This document shows positions 1 through 7,374 of a stretch of 9,088 nucleotides of DNA, piece after piece (position 1 is the stretch's first letter; each line of letters starts with the position of its first letter). The translations under genes and the position numbers were made by a program. The notes beneath the pieces were generated by a model. It had not been told where the DNA came from. It ran no database searches and was given only the letters and a program-made list of their open reading frames with translations. The stretch is from Thermodesulfobacteriota bacterium (GTDB taxonomy: Bacteria > Desulfobacterota > Desulfomonilia > Desulfomonilales > Desulfomonilaceae), in NCBI GenBank assembly GCA_030837305.1, contig JAUPKT010000144.1, positions 1-9,088 of the forward strand. The letters run 5' to 3'.

Positions 1-631
1 CGGTCATTTGGTGAGACTGTGCCAAAAGAGGAAATATCTCCTGTTCCATGGAAAATTGTTGCTCTTCGGGCAAACATTTGATCGTCTCCAGTGACAACAG
101 GGTGAAGCCCGCGTTGATGAAACCCTTCCGGTCGTTCTTCGTATCTTTCTCTTGAAATCCCTCGACGAGTCCATTTGGATGAAGTGATACGCTACCAAAC
201 CTGGATGTATTTTCCACCTCAACGAGCGACAAGGTGGCAGCGACCTTCATGTTGGTGTGCCAGTCCAGAAGTCCCTCCAGGTCCGCATCAAAGAAAGTGT
301 CTCCGTTTACCAACAGGGTAGGATCGGTCGCTAAGAATTCCGCATTTTTGACCGCCCCCCCTGTGCCAAGTGGTACGGGCTCGCGGGAAAACTTGATTGA
401 GAACGGGCCTTTGGATTGGAAATGTTCCTCGATCACGTCTGCCATGTAACCCGTTAGGAGGACAATATCGCGTACACCTTTTTGAAAAAGAGATTCAATG
501 AGAATTTCGAGAAAAGGTTTGTTATCGACGGGTGCCATAGGTTTAGGGCAGTTGGCCAAAACCGCCTTTAGCCTTGTTCCGAAGCCGCCGGCCAGAACGA
601 ATGCAGTAAAGGGAAGATTCTTGTATTTCAT
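1..631 (-). CDS. HddC-like sugar-phosphate nucleotidyltransferase, 3' part cut by window edge
   Basis: An open frame on the minus strand runs from ATG at 631 to the left edge without a stop (210 codons visible). It is a GT-A-fold nucleotidyltransferase that would join a nucleotide to a sugar 1-phosphate in the cytoplasm for glycan precursor synthesis. Visible landmarks are the nucleotide-binding LAGGFGTRL at residues 13-21, CPKPMAPV at 28-35, PLGTGGA at 87-93, metal-binding NGD with D111, EK at 161-162 and NAG at 173-175. The pattern and spacing best fit D-glycero-D-manno-heptose 1-phosphate guanylyltransferase (HddC), whose members are usually about 230-240 residues, so roughly the last tenth is missing. 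RmlA- or mannose-type specificity cannot be excluded. No good Shine-Dalgarno precedes the ATG. An in-frame TTG eight codons upstream is an alternative start. The gene is divergent from the kinase operon and probably unrelated to it, perhaps part of a surface polysaccharide cluster to the left. Confidence 0.85.
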   Translation of the reverse strand, partial: MKYKNLPFTAFVLAGGFGTRLKAVLANCPKPMAPVDNKPFLEILIESLFQKGVRDIVLLTGYMADVIEEHFQSKGPFSIKFSREPVPLGTGGAVKNAEFLATDPTLLVNGDTFFDADLEGLLDWHTNMKVAATLSLVEVENTSRFGSVSLHPNGLVEGFQEKDTKNDRKGFINAGFTLLSLETIKCLPEEQQFSMEQEIFPLLAQSHQMT

Positions 632-867
632 GATGGAGCTTGTCCGCTTTTTCAAGCTTCGAGACAGTGAGAGCCAGGAGAAACGTAATGCAATTCGAAG
701 AGTGAATCAACAACCTCTTGAGAGTCTTATCTGAATCTTTTCTTCTCTGGCTGTTTTTACAAAGTGTAAGAAATACTGACAGCTTCACTTCTAATCATAG
801 GCCGACTTGCCCTGTTCTCTTTGGCCGGCTCCATTGGGAAAAGAGTAGTGTAAGGTTTAGCCGTTCC
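632..867. other. Divergent intergenic control region
   Basis: These 236 bases separate the leftward nucleotidyltransferase from the rightward kinase operon. No coding frame here looks protein-like. The stretch is AT-richer than its neighbours and holds the inverted repeat and shared motif listed separately, just upstream of the sigma-54 promoter. No convincing -35/-10 promoter for the leftward gene was found by eye. Confidence 0.6.
757..782 (+). promoter_or_regulatory. Candidate upstream activator site of the kinase operon
   Basis: A perfect inverted repeat TTACA-AAG-TGTAA (757-769) overlaps an 18-base motif (765-782) with the pattern TGTAA-N2-AAT-N3-GACAG. The same pattern recurs at 7375-7392 in front of the permease operon (13 of 18 positions identical). 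The motif begins 104 bases before the -24 GG of the downstream sigma-54 promoter, a distance typical of enhancer-binding-protein sites. The binding role is inferred from position and recurrence only. Confidence 0.35.
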
Positions 868-883
868 TGGCACATTCATTGCA
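868..883 (+). promoter_or_regulatory. Sigma-54 (-24/-12) promoter of the kinase/receiver operon
   Basis: TGGCAC-ATTCA-TTGCA matches the sigma-54 consensus TGGCAC-N5-TTGCW at every fixed position. The invariant GG (869-870) and GC (881-882) are exactly 10 bases apart. Transcription would start near 894 and give a leader of about 39 bases before the ATG at 933. A possible TTG start for the kinase at 879 lies inside the -12 element and is therefore unlikely. Transcription would need an AAA+ activator, which this window does not encode. Confidence 0.8.
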
Positions 884-932
884 GACATCATGGCCAAGCG
901 CTTATGAAGGCAAACTTCTTGGTGGCGGCAAC

Positions 933-2612
933 ATGATAGATAAAGGTATTCACTACAAGAGACTGCGACTCAGAATCGTCATTATGTCGTTATGCTTCTC
1001 ACTGATACCGTTGCTGGTTCTCGGTTTCACCATATATACGCAATTTAGCAAAGCCTATAGCCAGAAAATTACAGAAACATTAAGGATACTTGTCCAGAAT
1101 CGAAAGAGCGCATTAGAAATCTTTCTTGAAGAACGGGTAGCTCAACTCGTCACATTAGCCAACACACACACATTATACACGCTTGTCGAGGAAGCATATC
1201 TGAGCCAAGTGTTCAGCACCATTCAATCTCGATCAAAGTCTTTTATTGACATAGGAGTGATAGACCAGAATGGGACACACTTGGCTTATGTCGGACCTCA
1301 TTACGAGAAGCTCAAAGGAGTTAATTACGCGCATGAGGACTGGTTTCGATCCGTCATGGAGTCTGGAGTTTTTATCAGTGACGTCTTCTTGGGATTTCGA
1401 AAGATCCCTCATTTCATAATTGCGGTGACACGCAGAGAGGGAAGTCAGACCTGGATTCTGAGAGCGACGATCAACACCGAAATCATAGACAACATCGTGA
1501 GACTAGGTCAGCTTGGTAAGAAGGGTGATGCATTCATCGTCAACAGCCGCAATATTCTTCAAACAGCTCCTCGTTTCAGTGGGCGACTCTTAGAGGCGCC
1601 GAAGACTCCGGATTTCAGCTCTTCGGTCGGCACGACCATCGACACAGCCGTGCTAAACGGCGTTGAGACGTTCTTTGCAGCGAGTCAATTGAACAATCCG
1701 AGATGGACTCTGGTCGTTCGGGAAGACGCGTCCGAAGAAATGGCTCCGTTGTTTGAGGCTCGTTATTGGGAGGGGATAATACTGCTTGCGGGGATTCTGT
1801 GTGTGGCAGTCGGAACAATTGTAGTAACCCGGTCAATGACCAACGAACTCATCAGGGTTGAACAGGAGAAAGCCAAGAGTGACGATCTTGTCATGCAATC
1901 CAGCAAGATGGCGGCCCTGGGAAAGATGGCGGCGGGAGTAGCTCACGAGATTAATAATCCTCTTCAGATCATCAGTGATCAGGCAGGCTGGATGAAGGAC
2001 CTGCTTGAGGAGGAGGACATCTCGGCCAGCAAGAACTTCGAAGAATTTCAAGAGTGCATCCGGAAAATCGAACGCCACTTGGAGAGGTGTAGGTCCATAA
2101 CACATCGTTTACTTCGTTTTGGCCGAAGAATGGAACCCACGCAAGATTTGATAGATGTGAATGAGATTTTGAAAGAGACAATCACGTTCTTGGAGACAGA
2201 AGCTCGGCATCGTGACATAGCCATTGAGATGCATTTGGATGAAGGACTGCCAAGAATAACATCGGATCAGGCTCAGTTGCAGCAGGTTTTTCTGAACATC
2301 GTTGACAACGCAATTGATGCCATTGGGAAAAAGGGTTCCATATCAATAGTAACGGAGCACAGGAACGGCAATTCTGGAAAAATACACGTGGAGATATCGG
2401 ATACGGGGCCTGGAATCCCGAAAGATAAGATGAGTAAGATTTTTGATCCCTTCTTTACGACGAAGAGTGCCAACGAGGGGACCGGGTTGGGATTGTCTAT
2501 AAGTTACAGTATCATAGAGAAATTGGGCGGGACGATCACGGTAGACAGCGAGGTCGGCTGCGGCTCCACATTTAAAATTACCCTGCCTGTTACGGGAACC
2601 GGGAGAGCCTGA
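933..2612 (+). CDS. Membrane sensor histidine kinase with periplasmic (dCache-like) sensor
   Basis: A 559-residue inner-membrane kinase that would autophosphorylate on histidine when its periplasmic domain binds a ligand. TM1 is at about 15-35 and TM2 at about 280-303. The roughly 240-residue periplasmic stretch between them has the look of a double Cache (PAS-like) sensor, with a YAHEDWFR segment followed by FISDVFLG. Only a short linker follows TM2, with no full HAMP domain. The dimerisation box carries phospho-acceptor H338 (AHEINNPL). The ATP-binding domain shows N459 (NIVDNAIDAI), D490 (DTGPGIP) and GTGLGL at 516-521. The ATG at 933 is chosen because it gives a normal basic N-terminus before TM1 and lies downstream of the predicted transcription start; a longer TTG start at 879 would fall inside the promoter. 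The upstream GGTGGCGG is only a fair ribosome site. It is the first gene of the operon and its natural partner is the receiver 46 bases downstream. The ligand cannot be read from sequence. Confidence 0.93.
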   Translation: MIDKGIHYKRLRLRIVIMSLCFSLIPLLVLGFTIYTQFSKAYSQKITETLRILVQNRKSALEIFLEERVAQLVTLANTHTLYTLVEEAYLSQVFSTIQSRSKSFIDIGVIDQNGTHLAYVGPHYEKLKGVNYAHEDWFRSVMESGVFISDVFLGFRKIPHFIIAVTRREGSQTWILRATINTEIIDNIVRLGQLGKKGDAFIVNSRNILQTAPRFSGRLLEAPKTPDFSSSVGTTIDTAVLNGVETFFAASQLNNPRWTLVVREDASEEMAPLFEARYWEGIILLAGILCVAVGTIVVTRSMTNELIRVEQEKAKSDDLVMQSSKMAALGKMAAGVAHEINNPLQIISDQAGWMKDLLEEEDISASKNFEEFQECIRKIERHLERCRSITHRLLRFGRRMEPTQDLIDVNEILKETITFLETEARHRDIAIEMHLDEGLPRITSDQAQLQQVFLNIVDNAIDAIGKKGSISIVTEHRNGNSGKIHVEISDTGPGIPKDKMSKIFDPFFTTKSANEGTGLGLSISYSIIEKLGGTITVDSEVGCGSTFKITLPVTGTGRA

Positions 2613-2658
2613 TCCATAGTTGATCGATTCATTGTGTAAGTAACGGTTGGAGGCTGTA

Positions 2659-3054
2659 ATGGAGAGCTTTCGTGTACTTGTTGTCGACGACGAGGAAGAT
2701 TTCATTGACACGATGGTTAGGAGGTTGAGATCCAAAGGCCTCCCTTCGGAGGGTGTTACGAGAGGTCAAGATGCACTGAAGATGTTAGATGACCACGACT
2801 TTGATGTGTGCATTCTCGATGTGAAAATGCCCGGCATGGACGGTATACAAACCCTCCGTGAGATGAAAAAGAAAAAACCCCTCATGGAAGTAATCATGTT
2901 GACCGGGCACGGGTCAGTTGAGTCGGGGATACAGGGCCTGCAACTCGGCGCCTATAATTATGTCATGAAACCTGTTCCCTTTGATGAACTCCTTCAGCAA
3001 TTGGTGAATGCCTATGAGCGAAAGAGGATCGAGGAAGATCGAATTGGTAAATAA
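2659..3054 (+). CDS. Single-domain (CheY-like) response regulator
   Basis: A 131-residue cytoplasmic receiver with nothing after it. Acidic pair D10/D11 (VVDDEED), phospho-acceptor D54 (ILDVKMPG), T82 (MLTGHGS) and K104 (VMKPVPF) are all present, so it should be phosphorylatable. The short charged tail after the last helix contains no DNA-binding or enzymatic domain. The start is ATG 2659, because GGAGG at 2649-2653 sits 5 bases before it; an in-frame TTG at 2647 overlaps that ribosome site and is rejected. It probably accepts phosphate from the kinase just upstream and acts through protein contact or as a relay intermediate. Its sequence resembles the receiver regions of NtrC-type regulators (KMPGMDGI, LTGHGSVESG), so it could be a degenerate descendant of one. 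Confidence 0.92.
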   Translation: MESFRVLVVDDEEDFIDTMVRRLRSKGLPSEGVTRGQDALKMLDDHDFDVCILDVKMPGMDGIQTLREMKKKKPLMEVIMLTGHGSVESGIQGLQLGAYNYVMKPVPFDELLQQLVNAYERKRIEEDRIGK

Positions 3055-3111
3055 TAATTTTCCCCTATGGTAACTTCTATCGACCGCGACTTGAGAAAAA
3101 ATGTTTAATAC

Positions 3112-4044
3112 ATGCGTGGAAAACATCACATACCTTTTGAGACAATAGAGTGTTACCTTCCAGGTATTTTATTCTTGTTCTTTGCGATTCCTCTGGCCCT
3201 TGGTCCGGGATTGTCTTACGCGGTTGCAGCGCTGACGCTGAGTTCCATTTCCCTTTATGCTTCCACCAGAGTGCAAAAGAGGATTAAAGCAGCCACCTGC
3301 CGGGAGATTTCTCCGGAACCACGTCACGAAATCTCACCGTCCCAGGTTTCTTTGAATGAGTTGTCCGGTGCTATCGCTCATGAAATAAACAATCCTCTAG
3401 GGATAATCGCCCAGGAGTCGGCATGGATAGAGCATTTATTGCAGACGTCGGGGCTGGAGCATTCAAGGGAAATCCAGGATTGCAGAGAATCAGTACAGTT
3501 CATTGTTCGGCAGGTGGATCGTTGCAAGGAAATCATCGAGAAGCTTATTCATTTGGCTCGAAGAGGAGAGCCTGTGGCCCAATCTGTAGACATCAATGGA
3601 ATTATCAGAGAGATGGCTAATCTTGTTCGCCGCGACCGATCCGGCAAAAATATTGAGATAGGGCTTGACCTCAGAGAAAATCTGCCGGTGATATTAAGCG
3701 ATGGACCCATGCTTCGACAAGTAATCCTTAACCTGTTGGTGAATGCAGTCCAAGCAGTTGGGGATTGCGGCAACGTCTCCGTAATCTCCCGGTATGCCCA
3801 TGATTGTATTGAGGTTAGCGTTGAAGACAATGGTTGCGGAATTTCCCCAGAGGATCTTCACAAGGTATTCGTTCCTTTCTACTCGACAAAGGACAAGGGA
3901 GAAAGTCTTGGCCTAGGTTTAGCACTCTGTCGCGGCATGATCGAGATGCTTGGAGGCCGGATTACCGTGTCCAGTGAGAAGGGCATGGCCACAAAGTTTA
4001 CTATTCATTTGCCTGTTCGAGAAACTCAGACTGGACGGAGATGA
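3112..4044 (+). CDS. Histidine kinase with membrane hairpin and no sensor domain
   Basis: A 310-residue kinase homologous to the operon's first kinase over its catalytic half (shared AHEINNPL, the W...LL and RC..I..L..L.R pattern, and the LGLGL region). The N-terminus has two hydrophobic segments (about 15-33 and 34-50) with almost no loop between them, so there is no periplasmic sensor. It may sense the membrane itself, a partner protein, or a cytoplasmic cue. Key residues are H90, N211 (NLLVNAVQAV), D239 (EDNGCGIS) and a G2 box ESLGLGL, in which E-S replaces the usual G-T. A stop codon two codons upstream of the ATG makes 3112 the earliest possible ATG start. No strong Shine-Dalgarno precedes it, suggesting lower expression than its neighbours. 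The gap from the upstream receiver is 57 bases. It is followed after 3 bases by its probable partner receiver. Confidence 0.92.
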   Translation: MRGKHHIPFETIECYLPGILFLFFAIPLALGPGLSYAVAALTLSSISLYASTRVQKRIKAATCREISPEPRHEISPSQVSLNELSGAIAHEINNPLGIIAQESAWIEHLLQTSGLEHSREIQDCRESVQFIVRQVDRCKEIIEKLIHLARRGEPVAQSVDINGIIREMANLVRRDRSGKNIEIGLDLRENLPVILSDGPMLRQVILNLLVNAVQAVGDCGNVSVISRYAHDCIEVSVEDNGCGISPEDLHKVFVPFYSTKDKGESLGLGLALCRGMIEMLGGRITVSSEKGMATKFTIHLPVRETQTGRR

Positions 4045-4047
4045 CTC

Positions 4048-4464
4048 ATGGCCACTTCCGAATCAAGAATACTCATTGTTGACGACGAGGAGCGATTTAG
4101 GATGACGATGGGCAAGCTTCTCAAAGCTCACGGATATGATGCCCATGCTGTCGGTACTGGGCAAGAGGCGATTCGGAAGGTCATTGAAGAGGTCTGGGAT
4201 GTCATGATTCTCGATATGAAAATGCCGGAGATGAGTGGCGTCCAAGTGTTGTCGGAAGTAAGGAAAGTGGACTCTCGCGTCGAGGTCATCGTCCTGACTG
4301 GATACGCCTCCATTGATACTGTGCAGGAGGTCATGAAATTTGGTGCCTATGACTACCTTCTGAAACCCTACCATACGGAGGAACTGCTGGAAAAGATAGA
4401 AAACGCTCTTGACAGAAAGGCCGCGAGGAAAATGCTTGTTGACCGGGGGAGCGAGACGATCTAA
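4048..4464 (+). CDS. Single-domain (CheY-like) response regulator, second copy
   Basis: A 138-residue stand-alone receiver with D12/D13 (IVDDEERF), phospho-acceptor D56 (ILDMKMPEM), T84 (VLTGYAS) and K106 (LLKPYHTEE). A short basic tail after the receiver fold is too small for an output domain. It begins 3 bases after the second kinase's stop; GGAG at 4037-4040 is 7 bases before the ATG, so the two are surely co-transcribed and probably translationally coupled. It is clearly related to the operon's first receiver (same motif wording), which supports origin of the four genes by duplication of a kinase-receiver pair. It is the last gene of the operon, and its stop lies 9 bases from the stop of the convergent PEP-synthase-like gene. 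Confidence 0.92.
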   Translation: MATSESRILIVDDEERFRMTMGKLLKAHGYDAHAVGTGQEAIRKVIEEVWDVMILDMKMPEMSGVQVLSEVRKVDSRVEVIVLTGYASIDTVQEVMKFGAYDYLLKPYHTEELLEKIENALDRKAARKMLVDRGSETI

Positions 4465-4473
4465 GTTGCCTTA

Positions 4474-7116
4474 TCATGAGGCTTCGGCGGAAATTGCGCC
4501 ATCGAGTTGGTAATTCCCTGCCAAGAAATTCTTAGCCAAGATCTCGACGCTTGCTTCGCTGTGCATGAGCATATCCATCTGTCGCGTGAACTGTAACATC
4601 CGGCCTATCATCTCAAGCTTGGATTCTATGATCAACTTTTCAAATTTGTAATATCTGGCAGTCAGTCTGTCCTCTCTCACATCCACCATGAAGCCGAGAG
4701 ACTCAAAGATAAGGGCAATGGCCCTCGCTCGCCTATTGCGCCGGATTTCGTCTGCAGCACCGCCCTTGAACGAAAAGGAAATGTAGTTCTTGTTGACCGT
4801 TTCCCCACAATAAGAGTCCAGCACACTATAATGGTACCCTATTCTTGAGCTGAAATTCAGGTACTTGTCAGCGACGATTGCATAGCTTCTGTCGCCAAAT
4901 CTCTCGGACAAGACCTTGGGATTCACCATTTGTTCTCTGATGACAGAGAAGAAGCCGCCAAAATCGATAGGGCGAGGCCCAACGGATCTCAGATCTTCAC
5001 AAAGCATTCCTGTGAGCAGGGCCTTGAAGGGGACTGAGGTGACCTTGTCAACCGTAACTTGCCTGGTGTAGGCACTCACTCCGGACAGACCGCCGCCGAG
5101 GTCAATGATGCGAAGATCCAGGGGTATGGGAGCGACCAATTTAAGAGCCCCTCCCCCATCTGTGTCCGAAACCACATCGCTTATTGCGAACATCTCCTGG
5201 TAAGAAAGTTCATGGACAAGACGCGTGACGTCATGAATTGTCTTGCAGGCATCAGGCCTAAAATTCTCAGCCTTTGGGTCTACGAGATTCAAAGGGGTTA
5301 TGTATGCAGCCACTTTTTTCAGAGTTTGAAAGACCGGTGTGTCTTTCATGGCGGACTCACGTGTTCGTTGAAGCGACACGAGTTCAGGAACCACACCCTC
5401 GTAGATGCGGCCTGAATATGCATCCACAGTAACGATTGTGTCTTTCTTGAGCAGGGAAATCGCAGATTTTGCATCCAGAATAGTGGGAACTCCGAATTCT
5501 CGAGCCAGGGACGACATGTGCCCGGTTACGCTGCCGGCCTCTGTCACAATCGCTCGGGCCTTTCGCATCACAATGACAAACTGGGGAGACGAATGCCTCG
5601 AGACGAGTATTGAACCGTCCGGAAAATTTACGAGGTCTTGGTCTGAATCGACCAAGAATACTGGTCCTGAGCCTACGCCGGGGACTGCCACCGCCGCCCC
5701 TTCAAGGACGAGGGGGTATTTGTCAAGGCGCGGGAATGTCTTCACCCCGTCTTTCTCGAACTCTTCGAGGTGTAGGGGGCGTGTCTGGAGGACGAGAATT
5801 CTTCCATCGGGATGTATGGCCCATTCAATGTCCTGGGGATATTCATAATGATTTTCAAGCTTCACAGCGTAAAGTGCCAGCGTCTTTGCTTGCTCGGGAG
5901 TGAGGCACGGCTTATTTCGCTGATCGAGCGCTACTTCTTTTTCTTCCACCCCTTCCTTTTCTCCTGCGACTAGTTTAACCGGTTTGTAAGACACCACAGG
6001 CGAAGGCATCTTTGGTGGCTCCTCCTTGGTGAGTGTATACGTGTCCGGCGTTACGACACCGTCCACAGCGTATGGACCCAGACCCCATACTGCATTGATC
6101 AGGACGCAATTCTCATCCAAATGAAAAGGATGCCGTGAATACATGACCCCGCTTGCCACCGAGTCGATCATCTCAATACAGGCAACACTCATGGCGATGT
6201 CCTCGTCTCTAATCCCTTTGTTTAATCTGTAGGATAATGCACGAGACGAAAACAGACTTGAGATAATCTGCCTGTAGGCGTCCAGCAGTTTTTCCCGAGG
6301 CACGTTGAGTATGGAGAGATACTGGCCCGCATAAGACAATTCACTGTCTTCGCCTATGGCACTGCTTCTCATAGCAACCTTCAGGTCAGGACATGGTAAG
6401 TCATGCGTGGAAGCCCCTCCTCGTACCAGTTCATCATAAGTCGTCAATACGGCATCAGCAAGGTCATCCGGTATGGGTGATGCACATATGAGACTTTGGA
6501 TACTCTCACTGACACTTTCGGTCAGTGAAGGATCTCCTCGGTCAATCAGGAGGTTCCTCCTCAGACGATTGATCTCCTCATAAAGATCGTTTGAATCAAT
6601 AAAGTGTTCGTAGGCCCTTGTTGTTATGGCAAAGCCTCGTGGAATTGGGAGATGAGTTTTATTTAACAATTCGCCTAGGTTAGCATTCTTCGCGCCCACC
6701 CAATCCACCATTTCCTTTGTTATCGACGAATAGCACATTACGTACTCAGTGAGTGCAAGGTCTCTTCTCTTTCCCAGTTCTTCCTTTATGGCTTGATTGA
6801 GTCTGTCCACCACGGGAAACAGCATGGGGTATCTGTGATGAGAGAGGTCGTCTAAACTCTTCGCCATCCTTAAACAGTGGAAAACGGCTCGAGTAGCCTG
6901 AGACCGGACGTACGACATTCCAAATATGTCCTGGCCTCTCAACTTCTCTTCAAAGTCACTTATTGTATTGAGTATTTCAGTGTTCGAGGATAGGAGGTCT
7001 TTGAAACAGGCGTACCGGAACCTGAAGATCCTGGAAACCTGGTCTTTTGAAACCTTGTTTCCGGAAGACCTCCATTGATTCACCCGCATTTTAAGTCTGG
7101 AGATGAGTGATTCCAT
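4474..7116 (-). CDS. PEP-synthase-like phosphotransferase lacking the PEP/pyruvate TIM barrel
   Basis: An 880-residue cytoplasmic protein. Residues 1-120 form a helical, charged N-terminal region without a recognised fold. Residues about 125-450 are the PEP synthase/PPDK ATP-grasp domain: GAKNANLGEL with K143, AMRSSAIGED with R250, QDIEWA with E431 and LQTRP at 443-447. Residues about 470-575 are the swivelling phosphohistidine domain, with acceptor H533 in TEAGSVTGHMSSLARE, comparable to the TxxGGxxxH signature. So ATP-dependent phosphorylation of H533 is expected. The third domain of PEP synthase and PPDK, the C-terminal TIM barrel, is absent. Instead residues about 580-880 form an unrelated region containing SFSFKGGAA (780-788) and an arginine-rich helix (RRNRRARAI, 792-800). 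The phosphate acceptor is therefore unknown, as rifampin phosphotransferase shows for a different swap. I recall similar proteins annotated only as PEP/pyruvate-binding in Desulfobacterota. The ATG at 7116 has AGGA 7 bases upstream. A sigma-54-like promoter at 7207-7222 would drive it with a leader of about 80 bases. Confidence 0.9.
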   Translation of the reverse strand: MESLISRLKMRVNQWRSSGNKVSKDQVSRIFRFRYACFKDLLSSNTEILNTISDFEEKLRGQDIFGMSYVRSQATRAVFHCLRMAKSLDDLSHHRYPMLFPVVDRLNQAIKEELGKRRDLALTEYVMCYSSITKEMVDWVGAKNANLGELLNKTHLPIPRGFAITTRAYEHFIDSNDLYEEINRLRRNLLIDRGDPSLTESVSESIQSLICASPIPDDLADAVLTTYDELVRGGASTHDLPCPDLKVAMRSSAIGEDSELSYAGQYLSILNVPREKLLDAYRQIISSLFSSRALSYRLNKGIRDEDIAMSVACIEMIDSVASGVMYSRHPFHLDENCVLINAVWGLGPYAVDGVVTPDTYTLTKEEPPKMPSPVVSYKPVKLVAGEKEGVEEKEVALDQRNKPCLTPEQAKTLALYAVKLENHYEYPQDIEWAIHPDGRILVLQTRPLHLEEFEKDGVKTFPRLDKYPLVLEGAAVAVPGVGSGPVFLVDSDQDLVNFPDGSILVSRHSSPQFVIVMRKARAIVTEAGSVTGHMSSLAREFGVPTILDAKSAISLLKKDTIVTVDAYSGRIYEGVVPELVSLQRTRESAMKDTPVFQTLKKVAAYITPLNLVDPKAENFRPDACKTIHDVTRLVHELSYQEMFAISDVVSDTDGGGALKLVAPIPLDLRIIDLGGGLSGVSAYTRQVTVDKVTSVPFKALLTGMLCEDLRSVGPRPIDFGGFFSVIREQMVNPKVLSERFGDRSYAIVADKYLNFSSRIGYHYSVLDSYCGETVNKNYISFSFKGGAADEIRRNRRARAIALIFESLGFMVDVREDRLTARYYKFEKLIIESKLEMIGRMLQFTRQMDMLMHSEASVEILAKNFLAGNYQLDGAISAEAS

Positions 7117-7165
7117 TGGGTTATCCTAAGGGAACTTCATGGCACGGTTTTCTCAGATAATTGGA

Positions 7166-7179
7166 GTCCTGTAAAGGAC
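7166..7179 (-). promoter_or_regulatory. Small hairpin in the leader of the PEP-synthase-like mRNA
   Basis: GTCCT (7166-7170) and AGGAC (7175-7179) are perfectly complementary around four bases. In the leftward transcript predicted to start near 7196, this hairpin lies about 18-31 bases from the 5' end and well clear of the ribosome site. It may stabilise the mRNA. It is short, so chance is possible. Confidence 0.25.
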
Positions 7180-7206
7180 GACACACAACCCATCCCATTT
7201 TTTTAG

Positions 7207-7222
7207 AGCAAGAAATGTGCCC
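7207..7222 (-). promoter_or_regulatory. Sigma-54 (-24/-12) promoter of the PEP-synthase-like gene
   Basis: Read on the minus strand the site is GGGCAC-ATTTC-TTGCT. This is one mismatch (first base) from TGGCAC-N5-TTGCW, with the invariant GG and GC exactly 10 bases apart. Transcription would start near 7196, giving a leader of about 80 bases before the ATG at 7116. It shares the core GGCACATT with the promoter at 868-883. Confidence 0.65.
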
Positions 7223-7344
7223 CTTATATCAGGATTCCTTGATCAAGTCCTCCAAGTACATTTAGTGTCCTACGCCAGGTAGGCCTTCAATTCTGTTTCC
7301 TCTGGGGAGGCCTTGTGATCACGTTGTCCTCAGAAGCGATTGCC

Positions 7345-7363
7345 ATGGAATAGTTCGTTCCAT
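7345..7363. promoter_or_regulatory. Inverted repeat ATGGAA-N7-TTCCAT, candidate operator
   Basis: Six-base perfect arms flank a 7-base spacer. The centre (7354) lies 105 bases upstream of the -24 GG at 7459, within the usual range for sigma-54 activator binding. It is also upstream of the divergent promoter at 7207-7222, so one site could serve both. No second copy was seen in front of the kinase operon. Function is inferred from symmetry and position. Confidence 0.3.
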
Positions 7364-7374
7364 TCTTGACATTA

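Noticed and set aside
234..734. Open plus-strand frames at the left end
   Set aside because: They lie mainly opposite the nucleotidyltransferase, whose LAGGFGTRL, PLGTGGA and NGD motifs make the minus strand the coding one.
879..932. An 18-codon N-terminal extension of the first kinase beginning with TTG at 879
   Set aside because: It starts inside the -12 element of a consensus sigma-54 promoter and upstream of the predicted transcription start, and it would place an unlikely stretch before a normal basic N-terminus and TM1.
4800..4812. CGE in SYCGETVN (residues 770-772 of the PEP-synthase-like protein) as the catalytic cysteine motif of a PPDK TIM barrel
   Set aside because: The surrounding sequence has none of the other barrel signatures, such as the GLCRTEHMF-like or GTNDL-like segments, so the three-residue match is treated as chance.
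5059..5903. Open plus-strand frames of 97-147 codons opposite the PEP-synthase-like gene
   Set aside because: They lie antisense to a gene with clear conserved domains, have no domain-like composition and lack ribosome sites. They are shadows of its codon usage.
7166..7204. Hairpin at 7166-7179 plus the T7 tract at 7198-7204 as a rightward terminator
   Set aside because: The T tract begins 19 bases after the stem rather than directly after it, and no rightward gene ends nearby.
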